Below, in pieces: positions 10,166 through 16,645 of a DNA stretch of 64,000 nucleotides. The translations under genes were made by a program, and so were the position numbers. A model generated the notes under the pieces. It ran no database searches. It saw only the letters and a program-made list of their open reading frames with translations, and was not told the origin of the DNA. Each line of letters starts with the position of its first letter. The first letter of the stretch is position 1. Origin of the DNA: Ureibacillus xyleni (GTDB lineage: Bacteria > Bacillota > Bacilli > Bacillales_A > Planococcaceae); assembly GCF_900217795.1 (NCBI RefSeq), contig NZ_OBMQ01000001.1, positions 771,570-835,569 of the forward strand, read 5' to 3'.

Positions 10166-10798
10166 TTATTTAGCCAATCCATTTTGAAAAGCATAAACGA
10201 CGGCTTGAGTTCGGTCCTGAACTTCGAGTTTGGCTAAAATATTGCTCACATGAGTTTTTACGGTTTTTAATGCAATAAATAATTCATCTGCAATTTCTTG
10301 GTTCGTTTTACCTTGCGCGATTAACAGGAGAATTTCTGACTCTCGATCTGTTAGTTGGTCGTGTAGCGCGGTTGCTGCTCCATTTCGCATTTTTGAAATC
10401 ATTTTTGTCGTTACTTCTGGCTCGAGTACTGTTTCGCCTTTCATCGTTTTCCGGATGGCTTCTGCGATTTGTTTCGCATTCGAAGTTTTCAGGATATAAC
10501 TGACAGCTCCTGCTTCTAACGCAGGATATACTTTATCGTCATCTAGAAAACTAGTAACCATCATAATTTTCGCTTCCGGCCATTTCTGAATGATTTCTGC
10601 TGTGGCCTCTGCTCCTGTCATGACAGGCATAACATTATCCATTAAAATTATGTCGGGTTTTAATTGTAAAGCTAGTTCGATTGCTTGAGCCCCATTTTCC
10701 GCTTCTCCTACAACAGTCATATCCGGCTGTGCAGAAAGGTAAGCAGAAACCCCAATTCGAACCATTTCATGATCATCTGCAATCAGTACATTTATCAA
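10166..10798 (-). CDS. liaR: Response regulator LiaR/VraR family
   Basis: NarL-type response regulator of 210 residues. The receiver domain has the acidic 'ADDHE' pocket and the acceptor Asp in 'IILMDNVMP'. The C-terminal LuxR-type helix-turn-helix contains '[25 protein letters not shown]'. It is the output of the LiaFSR cell-envelope stress system, which responds to lipid II-binding antibiotics in relatives and drives liaIH. The initiator is TTG at 10798, five bases after GAGGTG; no in-frame ATG competes. It is the last gene of the lia operon, separated from liaS by an unusual 161-base gap holding a 21-bp repeat array. Confidence 0.9.
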   Translation of the reverse strand: MINVLIADDHEMVRIGVSAYLSAQPDMTVVGEAENGAQAIELALQLKPDIILMDNVMPVMTGAEATAEIIQKWPEAKIMMVTSFLDDDKVYPALEAGAVSYILKTSNAKQIAEAIRKTMKGETVLEPEVTTKMISKMRNGAATALHDQLTDRESEILLLIAQGKTNQEIADELFIALKTVKTHVSNILAKLEVQDRTQAVVYAFQNGLAK

Positions 10799-10829
10799 AC
10801 TATCACCTCAAAAATTTTTTCATTGTTAT

Positions 10830-10939
10830 GTGGGCAAAACGCAAGCGCGAGTGGGCAAAACGTTCGCGTGAATGAGCAAAACGCTAGCTCGAATGGACAA
10901 AACGTCACCATGAATGAGCAAAACTAGCTCGAGTGAACA
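10830..10939. repeat. 21-bp tandem repeat array A (inside lia operon)
   Basis: Five consecutive units share the core TGRGCAAAACG followed by a variable, often palindromic GC-rich tail such as CTAGCTCGA. The C of 'GCAAAA' falls at 10835, 10856, 10877, 10898 and 10919, exactly 21 bases apart; a sixth copy at 10938 is 19 away. Open frames across it give heptapeptide repeats, but they lack a ribosome-binding site and start codon of their own, so they are not genes. The array would be part of the liaS-liaR mRNA spacer. Confidence 0.88.
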
Positions 10940-10959
10940 ACAAAAACTTCATCTCAAGT

Positions 10960-12012
10960 TTACTCAATCTCAGCAGCATTCACATGTTCCTCAATTTCAG
11001 TGCCTGTTTTTAACGGAACTTTTACTTCAACAATCGTGCCCACGTCAGGTACCGACACAATTTTGTACGTACACCCAATTTCAACAGCGCGCTCGGCAAT
11101 ATTTTTCAACCCATAGGAAGTGGATTTGTCTTCTTCCATATTAAATCCTTGGCCATTATCTTGAATACGCAAAATGCCGAAGTTGTCTCTTGCAATTAAC
11201 AGCAATTCCACTTCAGTTGCTTTGGAATGGCGCAATGTATTGGACAGCGCTTCCTGGGCAATTCGAAATAGGTGATCTTCTTCAGCCTTCGATAATACAA
11301 TTTCTTCAATTTTATAATCAATATTAAAGTATACCTTTTGTTGCAATTCAACGATAAGTTCAGTTAGTCCTTGGGCAAGGGTATTGTTTCGCAATGCAAT
11401 CGGTCTTAAATGTAGCAGTAGTGCACGCATTTCTAATTGTGCTTGTTGAACAATTTTCTCCACTTGCTGTAATATATGTTTGGAAGCTCCTAATTCATCC
11501 TCCTGCTCTGTTACGGCAGAAAGTAACATTGACGCTGCAAAAAGTTGTTGTGAGACGGAATCATGTAATTCTCGTGCTAGTCGTTGGCGTTCGGCGATGA
11601 TTCGTTCTTGAATCACTTTATCATTAGCTTCAGCTTTTTCATTCGTGAGGCGCTGTAAACTTTTTCGTTGTGTGTCGATTAGTTCATTCGCTTGAAGCAA
11701 TGCCTTCTTCAAAGCATGGGAAACATTCTTTTTCTTTAATGAAAAATCAGGTTCCACCACTTGCTTTACATAACGAGTTGCAGCTGTTTCTCTCGTTTTT
11801 GCAACGATGCTCATCCAAATGCTTATAGATACACTAACCAAGCTTATAAAAGTAAAGATGATTGCGATAAATGGAATGTCTTCAATATTTTGTTGCCATA
11901 ATATTTCCCAATTTTCTTCGTTTGGTTCTCCAAAAAATAAATAACAGAAGAAAAAGGTCATTCCACTTAATAGAAAGAAAAGTGTAATGGTACGAAAAAT
12001 AAATGAGATCAT
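10960..12012 (-). CDS. liaS: Sensor histidine kinase LiaS/VraS family
   Basis: Membrane sensor kinase of 350 residues. Two N-terminal membrane helices (about 3-25 and 45-70) enclose a very short outside loop, the 'intramembrane-sensing' design of LiaS/VraS. A HisKA_3 box follows ('ERQRLARELHDSVSQQLF', with the phospho-His), then an HATPase domain with 'DNGQGF'. The ATG at 12012 overlaps the liaF stop by four bases (ATGA), so translation is coupled. Partner of LiaR. In relatives LiaF holds it inactive without envelope stress. Confidence 0.92.
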   Translation of the reverse strand: MISFIFRTITLFFLLSGMTFFFCYLFFGEPNEENWEILWQQNIEDIPFIAIIFTFISLVSVSISIWMSIVAKTRETAATRYVKQVVEPDFSLKKKNVSHALKKALLQANELIDTQRKSLQRLTNEKAEANDKVIQERIIAERQRLARELHDSVSQQLFAASMLLSAVTEQEDELGASKHILQQVEKIVQQAQLEMRALLLHLRPIALRNNTLAQGLTELIVELQQKVYFNIDYKIEEIVLSKAEEDHLFRIAQEALSNTLRHSKATEVELLLIARDNFGILRIQDNGQGFNMEEDKSTSYGLKNIAERAVEIGCTYKIVSVPDVGTIVEVKVPLKTGTEIEEHVNAAEIE

Positions 12013-12692
12013 TTACGAATCACCTCCACATCGCCAAGCCACGTTGCTACATGAATGACTAATTTTCGTTTTGCATCTGCTGGGTTTCCATCCTCAAACA
12101 CTAACTGTTCATTGATTAAACGTTTTGACCCTTTGCCAAGTATCTTTGCCTCACCTAAAATCGTTGAAAACTGTAGGCGAAAAGGAACTTCGTAAGGTAC
12201 AACAATTTGCACTTTTCCAATGGATTGACGAATAGAAATAACGGATGTTCCAGCTGGTAAAATGGTTTCCGTCGTATCGATTGTAATATCCCCGATAAAA
12301 CGCTGAATTTGAACATCTTGCCACTTATAATTTTCAAGTGGAGGTGAAGTTGAACCAATTAGCTCATTTGTTTCAAGGGATTTTACTTGAAAATCGTTCG
12401 TATCAATCGTTACATGTTTCTTTTCTTTTGTTGCATGTTTATATAGTAAGTAAACGAGTACGCCGACAATGAGGAGACGTAAACTCCAAACGGTTAAAAT
12501 GGCAATAAATAGAAAGAAGCAACCAAGCCAAAAATAGCTTCTCTTATTTTTTGAAAAACTATAATAGAGTAGAAGTGCTCCAATAATAAGTAAAAAGGCA
12601 CCACCATTATTAAAAATCGTGAGCTCTACGAATACAATTAATAATACAATGATTGTGATGAATGTAAGCTGGTCTGTACTAAATCTGCTCAA
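12009..12692 (-). CDS. liaF: LiaF-type negative regulator
   Basis: A 227-residue membrane protein. About four hydrophobic segments fill residues 8-85. A soluble C-terminal domain follows, ending in 'VIHVATWLGDVEVIRK', the beta-rich LiaF/VraT C-terminal fold. The initiator is TTG at 12692, seven bases behind AAGGAGG. In the LiaFSR system this protein inhibits the kinase LiaS. The start of liaS overlaps its stop. No separate LiaG gene is present, unlike B. subtilis. Confidence 0.88.
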   Translation of the reverse strand: MSRFSTDQLTFITIIVLLIVFVELTIFNNGGAFLLIIGALLLYYSFSKNKRSYFWLGCFFLFIAILTVWSLRLLIVGVLVYLLYKHATKEKKHVTIDTNDFQVKSLETNELIGSTSPPLENYKWQDVQIQRFIGDITIDTTETILPAGTSVISIRQSIGKVQIVVPYEVPFRLQFSTILGEAKILGKGSKRLINEQLVFEDGNPADAKRKLVIHVATWLGDVEVIRK

Positions 12693-12728
12693 AATGGTTC
12701 CTCCTTTTCACTTTTTTTACACAGGAAA

Positions 12729-12752
12729 GAGAAGACTATGAAAAGCCTTCTC
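12729..12752 (-). terminator. Weak hairpin between liaH and liaF
   Basis: GAGAAG (12729-12734) pairs with CTTCTC (12747-12752), and the minus strand continues TTTCC. The T-tract is poor. It may act as a partial terminator that lowers liaFSR relative to liaIH expression, as seen in the B. subtilis operon. Confidence 0.4.
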
Positions 12753-12782
12753 CTAGCTATTGGTAATTATATCATGTTCAAG

Positions 12783-13412
12783 TTAGTTTTGTTCTGTCAT
12801 TTCTAGTGCTTTTGTTTTTTCTAGTTGTGCTAAGCGGGCTTCAAGCTGTGTACGTTCGTAATCTTTTTCAATGTTGTTTGCCAGATTATCGATGTACGAA
12901 GATAGCTCGTTAAAATCAGTTTCGTCGTTGGATTTTAAAACATGATCCATTTGGTGGTGAGCACGTGTTACATTTTCTTTGCCCATCAGTTGTAATTGAC
13001 GAACTTTCATATCTTTGATTTTGTGTTTCATAGTCTCGAATTTGCGTTCTAACGCGATAAACTCTTCATTTGCTTTTTCAAGACTTGTCACTAATGTAAA
13101 TTGGCGAGTTTTGTAAGCTTCCACTTCTTGCGTTGCGAATAAAATCAAATCTTCTTCACCATTCGCTTGTGCCAGTTGAAGTTGAGATGAGCGTTTTTCT
13201 ACCATGACAGTTGCTTCTTTTAATTCTTTTTCCAATTGCTCTTTTAATTGTGCCTGACGTGAAAGTAATTTACCAGTTTGTTCCGTTTGTTTTTCTGCTT
13301 CACGAATGTATTGGTTTAACATCGCGATTGGATTTTTACGATCCTTTTTGTCAAACATTTCGTGTAAATCTGCTTCAATTGTGTACTTAAATCTTTTTAA
13401 TAAACCCATCAT
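12783..13412 (-). CDS. liaH: PspA/IM30 family protein (LiaH)
   Basis: A 209-residue, almost entirely coiled-coil protein of the phage-shock-protein A family (ESCRT-III superfamily). It starts 'MGLLKRFKYTIEADLHEMFD' and continues with heptad-rich helices to the end. Such proteins form large rings or helices on stressed membranes and protect against envelope damage; LiaH is the most strongly induced Lia target in B. subtilis. Start ATG 13412 with GGAGAG eight bases ahead; a second ATG follows directly. It lies 12 bases after the small membrane protein that probably anchors it. Confidence 0.92.
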   Translation of the reverse strand: MMGLLKRFKYTIEADLHEMFDKKDRKNPIAMLNQYIREAEKQTEQTGKLLSRQAQLKEQLEKELKEATVMVEKRSSQLQLAQANGEEDLILFATQEVEAYKTRQFTLVTSLEKANEEFIALERKFETMKHKIKDMKVRQLQLMGKENVTRAHHQMDHVLKSNDETDFNELSSYIDNLANNIEKDYERTQLEARLAQLEKTKALEMTEQN

Positions 13413-13424
13413 TGTTATCTCTCC

Positions 13425-13778
13425 TTATTTTGTAAGTTTTGCCCATTCGTTTTCAAAGTTTGTGAACGGATCTTCTTCTTTCATTTTCACATCGCTAAAA
13501 GAAACTTCTTGATTGTTCCATTTTTTATATAGAACATATAAAACCACTAAAGCCCCAAGACCAATTAATGCTGGAATATTTGATATTGCTGAGAACACAC
13601 CAATCAGACCAAGTACAACAAAGAAGATTTTCGAAATAGCTGATTTAGACTTTACATAGTAATGCATACCAGCAAAAACTAACAACGCTGAGAAAGCAAA
13701 TCCAAGTAATGGTCCAGTGAGACTAAGTGCGACAATAGCAGCAATTCCTCCTGCAAGTAAGATAAATAATTTTTTCAT
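13425..13778 (-). CDS. Small membrane protein at the liaI position
   Basis: A 117-residue protein with four hydrophobic segments in residues 4-90, then a charged cytosolic tail ending 'NFENEWAKLTK'. It is first in the operon ahead of liaH, where B. subtilis has LiaI, the membrane anchor of LiaH. The two share position and hydrophobicity, but I cannot claim clear sequence homology; it resembles the longer LiaI-like proteins of other Firmicutes. AAAGGAGC precedes the ATG. The acidic tail could be the LiaH docking region (inference). Confidence 0.75.
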   Translation of the reverse strand: MKKLFILLAGGIAAIVALSLTGPLLGFAFSALLVFAGMHYYVKSKSAISKIFFVVLGLIGVFSAISNIPALIGLGALVVLYVLYKKWNNQEVSFSDVKMKEEDPFTNFENEWAKLTK

Positions 13779-13857
13779 TTTTTCTAGCTCCTTTCGTTAT
13801 GTCTCTATGGTATCGTTCTTACCAATTTCTTAAAACGGACTGGAATTGCATTTTCAA

Positions 13858-13884
13858 CTAGGTCTTGAGGCTGAGACGTACTAG
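13858..13884. promoter_or_regulatory. Palindrome upstream of the lia operon
   Basis: CTAGGTCT and AGACGTACTAG form a 27-bp interrupted inverted repeat, with outer CTAG and inner TCT/AGA arms. It lies about 80 bp ahead of the first lia gene, where LiaR-type regulators bind dyad sites. Assignment to LiaR is inference. It also lies 33 bp from the first Spo0A box of the divergent sirA promoter. Confidence 0.4.
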
Positions 13885-13916
13885 GACAACTTTACGAAAA
13901 GTGGATTTCCCTCTTA

Positions 13917-13983
13917 TTTGACAAAAATAGAAGAGAAATCGTGACACTCTTTGACAAAATATTCAAAATCCTTCTTATATAAT
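13917..13983 (+). promoter_or_regulatory. sirA promoter with two Spo0A boxes
   Basis: Two copies of TTTGACAAA, the reverse of the Spo0A consensus TTTGTCRAA, lie at 13917-13925 and 13950-13958, 33 bp (about three helical turns) apart. The second contains TTGACA, a perfect -35 hexamer (13951-13956). A perfect TATAAT follows at 13978-13983. The spacer is 21 bp, too long for ordinary sigma-A promoters but like Spo0A-activated spoIIG, whose spacer is 22 bp. A ribosome-binding site follows. Confidence 0.8.
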
Positions 13984-14007
13984 GTTTTTAAAGAGAGGAG
14001 GACGCAT

Positions 14008-14436
14008 ATGAGAAAATATTCAATTTTTAATATAAAAAAACAATATCAATCTTTTGTGTTTGGTAGAGAAAGATTGCTTCTAGAAATGGTATCGACAAAA
14101 GGGCATGCTCTCGAGTCCTCTGTTAGTAAGCAGCTAAGCTTTATCTGCGAACCAATAGAAGGAAGTTTGGTACAAAGTGTTATATACGAGCATTTAAAAA
14201 AGAGCTTCCCAAGTATTAAAAGGGAAGATGATTATTTTATATTTGAACACCAATTTAAAGGTGGACTAAAACTAAAATTATGTACGTATCATATAGAGGC
14301 AATTTGTGAAGGATCTCGGATGCTAGACTTAGATTTATTCCATTCACTTAGCCAAATGAATGATTCCTTTATTGCGTTTAATAAGGAAGAAGCAGAATGT
14401 GGGTGGTTAAAGCCAATTAAGCACGCTTCATACTAG
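14008..14436 (+). CDS. sirA: Sporulation inhibitor of replication SirA (YneE)
   Basis: A 142-residue cytosolic protein. It aligns by eye with B. subtilis SirA/YneE in its N-terminal 'YxxxxIKxxxxxxxFGRE' pattern, the 'xxFICEPI/YITQPI'-like segment and the C-terminal 'SFIAFN...CGWLKPIKH' block. SirA binds domain I of DnaA and blocks new rounds of replication once sporulation starts. The ATG at 14008 has GAGGAGG with ideal spacing; an upstream in-frame start at 13951 lies inside the promoter. yneF follows, as in B. subtilis. Regulation by Spo0A is read directly from the promoter. Confidence 0.82.
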   Translation: MRKYSIFNIKKQYQSFVFGRERLLLEMVSTKGHALESSVSKQLSFICEPIEGSLVQSVIYEHLKKSFPSIKREDDYFIFEHQFKGGLKLKLCTYHIEAICEGSRMLDLDLFHSLSQMNDSFIAFNKEEAECGWLKPIKHASY

Positions 14437-14440
14437 ATTG

Positions 14441-14450
14441 GTTTTGTCGA
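14441..14450 (+). promoter_or_regulatory. Spo0A box between sirA and yneF
   Basis: TTTGTCGAAA is an exact match to the Spo0A-binding consensus. It begins five bases after the sirA stop. A TATAAT at 14500-14505 precedes yneF, but with no good -35. It may be a repressor or activator site for yneF, or a chance match. Confidence 0.45.
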
Positions 14451-14557
14451 AAAAATAGAAAAAACAAGTGAAAAGCTAGTATCAACAAAATTTATAGTGT
14501 ATAATCCTTCATGGAGAGTTATCTCGATGTATTCGTAAGTGGAGGAGGTAGGCACAA

Positions 14558-14779
14558 ATGGCTACATGGATTTGGATTATTATCGTTATTATCGCTCTAG
14601 CTGGGGGAACAGCACTTGGTTTCTATATAGCGCGTCAATATATGATGAAATATTTAAAAGAAAACCCACCAATTAATGAACAAATGATTCGTGTCATGAT
14701 GGCGCAAATGGGACGTAAACCATCTGAGAAACAGGTTCGTCAAATGATGGCACAAATGAACAAATTCCAAGATAAATAA
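14558..14779 (+). CDS. yneF: YneF family small membrane protein (UPF0154)
   Basis: A 73-residue protein with one N-terminal membrane helix (residues 4-26, with GGTALGFY at its end). A positively charged cytosolic part follows, containing the repeated signature '[16 protein letters not shown]' and '[11 protein letters not shown]' that defines UPF0154. Function unknown. GGAGGAGG precedes the ATG. The order sirA-yneF is that of B. subtilis, where tkt is directly upstream. A strong terminator follows. Confidence 0.95.
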   Translation: MATWIWIIIVIIALAGGTALGFYIARQYMMKYLKENPPINEQMIRVMMAQMGRKPSEKQVRQMMAQMNKFQDK

Positions 14780-14792
14780 TCGTCTAACAAAC

Positions 14793-14829
14793 AACAACAG
14801 TTTTCATCTGAGTGAACTGTTGTTTTTAT
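14793..14829 (+). terminator. Terminator after yneF
   Basis: AACAACAGTT (14793-14802) pairs perfectly with AACTGTTGTT (14815-14824), followed by a T-tract. Confidence 0.88.
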
Positions 14830-14888
14830 TTTGGTTTGTAAGGGATTTTTATGGATGATGAAGGCGAAAATCGGTGGATATACCTGTT

Positions 14889-15085
14889 AAAATGGTATTT
14901 TGATGAAGACGAATATAGGTGGGGAGTAGCTTCAGCGATTTTCATACCCATAATGAAAGACAAACAAGAGAGGGAAATGTGATTGCAGTGACCTTCATAG
15001 CCGGGATGAAGATAAAAATTAGTGGAAAGTTATGCAAGAACGGTATTTATACCACGGATGAATACAAAAATTAGTGATGAGGTCA
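14889..15085. repeat. 52-bp palindromic repeat, locus 1 (degenerate)
   Basis: The TTCAT-N7-ATGAA core occurs at 14941 and 14994 and, degenerate (TTTAT), at 15046, so the period is 52-53 bases. A damaged copy lies near 14889. Each core is flanked by GAC or GGT on the left and GAC, GAT or TAC on the right. The linker 'GTGATTGCAGTGACC' resembles the linker of the better array at 32951. The rest of the 14780-15212 gap holds two terminators and no gene I can support. Confidence 0.75.
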
Positions 15086-15180
15086 ACTGAATATGTATTA
15101 TCCCCCCAAGAATACATAAAGGTGGGCATACCAGCTGTGAAATTAATCCTCACATGATACCCATCCCTAACCGAACACAA

Positions 15181-15209
15181 AAAAAGAGTGCTTCACGAGA
15201 TGAGCACTC
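15181..15209 (-). terminator. Terminator after yqkD
   Basis: GAGTGCT (15186-15192) pairs with AGCACTC (15203-15209); the minus strand continues into a run of T. Confidence 0.85.
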
Positions 15210-15212
15210 CAA

Positions 15213-16160
15213 TTATGATATTTCTTTTTCTAATTCTCTAATGAAGATATACTTCTGTAAAAACTCCGATACAATCTCTTCATATTCCTGCTGGTTTTGG
15301 TTAAAGCTTTGGGCATGGGCGCCTTTTTCAAAAAGCTTTAACATTTTTGGTTCGCTTTTTTCCTCGTACATTTCTTTTGTCATATACGGTAGGATAAAAT
15401 CGTCTTCCATGCTATGAATAAATAACATCGGTGATTGGATATTTTTCACCGCTTCTTTTGGTGTCACACTTTTTAAGGAATAGCCATCTCGTAACCTTAG
15501 GAAGAAATCTGCTAAGCGTACGGGAAGTTTTGTGCGTAAAATGGTTTCCTTTTTCACAATTTGGGCAATGAGTTCGGAAAAATTGGAAAAACCGCAATCT
15601 GCTATATAAAAGTCTGCGCCATCTTCAACTAATCCGGCATATAAGATCATGCTCGCTGCACCCATTGATTCACCGTGAATACCAAGGACGGCCTCACTTC
15701 CAACAATTGATTTCACAGTACTAACGACAGCTGCAATATCAAACTTTTCGTAATAGCCGTAGCTCGTTGTCTTTCCGCCAGATTCCCCATGACGACGATG
15801 ATCAAAAACAAAGGAATTAAATCCAAGCCGTTCAAACATTCGGGCATATCGAACAGAATTAATCTTATTTTCTGTTACACCATGGCAAATAATAATTGTA
15901 TTGTTTGTTTCAAGAGGCTTGAAGAAAATGCCTTTTATTGGATATCCATTTGGAGAATCAATACTTAATTCTTCTTTCGGACAGTTGTTATACCAATTTT
16001 CATCAAAACGTTGTGCTTTTAATTCACGATCGTAAATGAAATGATCATCTTTCTTTTTTATATACATTAAACGGTTGGTCACCATAAATCCAAAACCAGT
16101 AGTGATAGCAGAGAGAGTAGTAATAATACTAGATAGCCAAATTACCTTTTTTCGTTTCAT
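15213..16160 (-). CDS. yqkD: Alpha/beta hydrolase, YqkD-like
   Basis: A 315-residue serine hydrolase with an N-terminal membrane helix (residues 6-28), so probably membrane-anchored. The nucleophile elbow is 'GIHGESMGAAS' and the oxyanion region is 'IIICHGVTENK'. A 'FDHRRHGESGG' motif and a late 'HSMEDDFI' Asp follow, and the catalytic His is near 'GAHAQSF'. This architecture is that of B. subtilis YqkD. The substrate is unknown. The ATG at 16160 has GAGGTG ahead; upstream residues in the same frame lack a site. yqkE lies divergently upstream, as expected for this block. Confidence 0.88.
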   Translation of the reverse strand: MKRKKVIWLSSIITTLSAITTGFGFMVTNRLMYIKKKDDHFIYDRELKAQRFDENWYNNCPKEELSIDSPNGYPIKGIFFKPLETNNTIIICHGVTENKINSVRYARMFERLGFNSFVFDHRRHGESGGKTTSYGYYEKFDIAAVVSTVKSIVGSEAVLGIHGESMGAASMILYAGLVEDGADFYIADCGFSNFSELIAQIVKKETILRTKLPVRLADFFLRLRDGYSLKSVTPKEAVKNIQSPMLFIHSMEDDFILPYMTKEMYEEKSEPKMLKLFEKGAHAQSFNQNQQEYEEIVSEFLQKYIFIRELEKEIS

Positions 16161-16352
16161 TAAAAACACCTCGATTCCTACATAGTATTGAATATTCCTT
16201 TCCACTTCATACGAACGTATTAAAACAGTTTGGTTATTATTATATTACGCAAATATTGTTTAATAGGTTCATTATTCTTTGAGAGTTCATTCGTGAAATT
16301 TGGCTAAAAAATGTTAAACTAAAAGGGAATTTTATTTGAGTAGGTGAAGGAA

Positions 16353-16589
16353 ATGGCAAAGAAACAAAAACAAAATATCAATAATGATGAAACATTAACA
16401 CTAAAAGATCAATTAAATGGGGATGTGTTGGCTAAACTTAAAGCTGCCAAACAAAGCCTCGTTGCGGAAGAACAAGCAAAAGAAGAAGAACGTCAGGCAA
16501 AACTAGCATTTGAACGAAAACAACGTGAGAAAAATATGAGCTTTGAAGAATTGTTAGAAAAGTACGGAGATAAGGGATCGAAATTTTAA
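16353..16589 (+). CDS. yqkE: YqkE family protein (DUF3886)
   Basis: A 78-residue, highly charged, helical protein. A Lys/Gln-rich N-terminus, 'LTLKDQLNGDVLAKLKAAK' and the C-terminal 'MSFEELLEKYGDKGSKF' are characteristic of the YqkE/DUF3886 family. Function unknown; the charge pattern suggests nucleic-acid or ribosome contact, but that is a guess. The ATG at 16353 is used rather than a GTG three codons earlier, because AGGTG at 16342-16346 then has normal spacing. It is next to yqkD as in B. subtilis. Confidence 0.85.
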   Translation: MAKKQKQNINNDETLTLKDQLNGDVLAKLKAAKQSLVAEEQAKEEERQAKLAFERKQREKNMSFEELLEKYGDKGSKF

Positions 16590-16601
16590 ATCCCGCCAAA
16601 G

Positions 16602-16645
16602 AAAAAAGCGTTAAGCAATCAATTAAGATTACTTAGCGCTTTTTC
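16602..16645. terminator. Bidirectional terminator yqkE / permease
   Basis: AAGCGTTAAG (16606-16615) pairs with CTTAGCGCTT (16632-16641), with A- and T-tracts on both sides. The right arm lies in the last codons of the permease gene. Confidence 0.85.

Noticed and set aside
10685..10927. Plus-strand open frames over the lia repeat array, encoding heptapeptide repeats (x-GQNAS-x type)
   Set aside because: They run antisense to liaR and through the 21-bp array, which keeps all frames open. There is no ribosome-binding site, and the array is better explained as repeat DNA.
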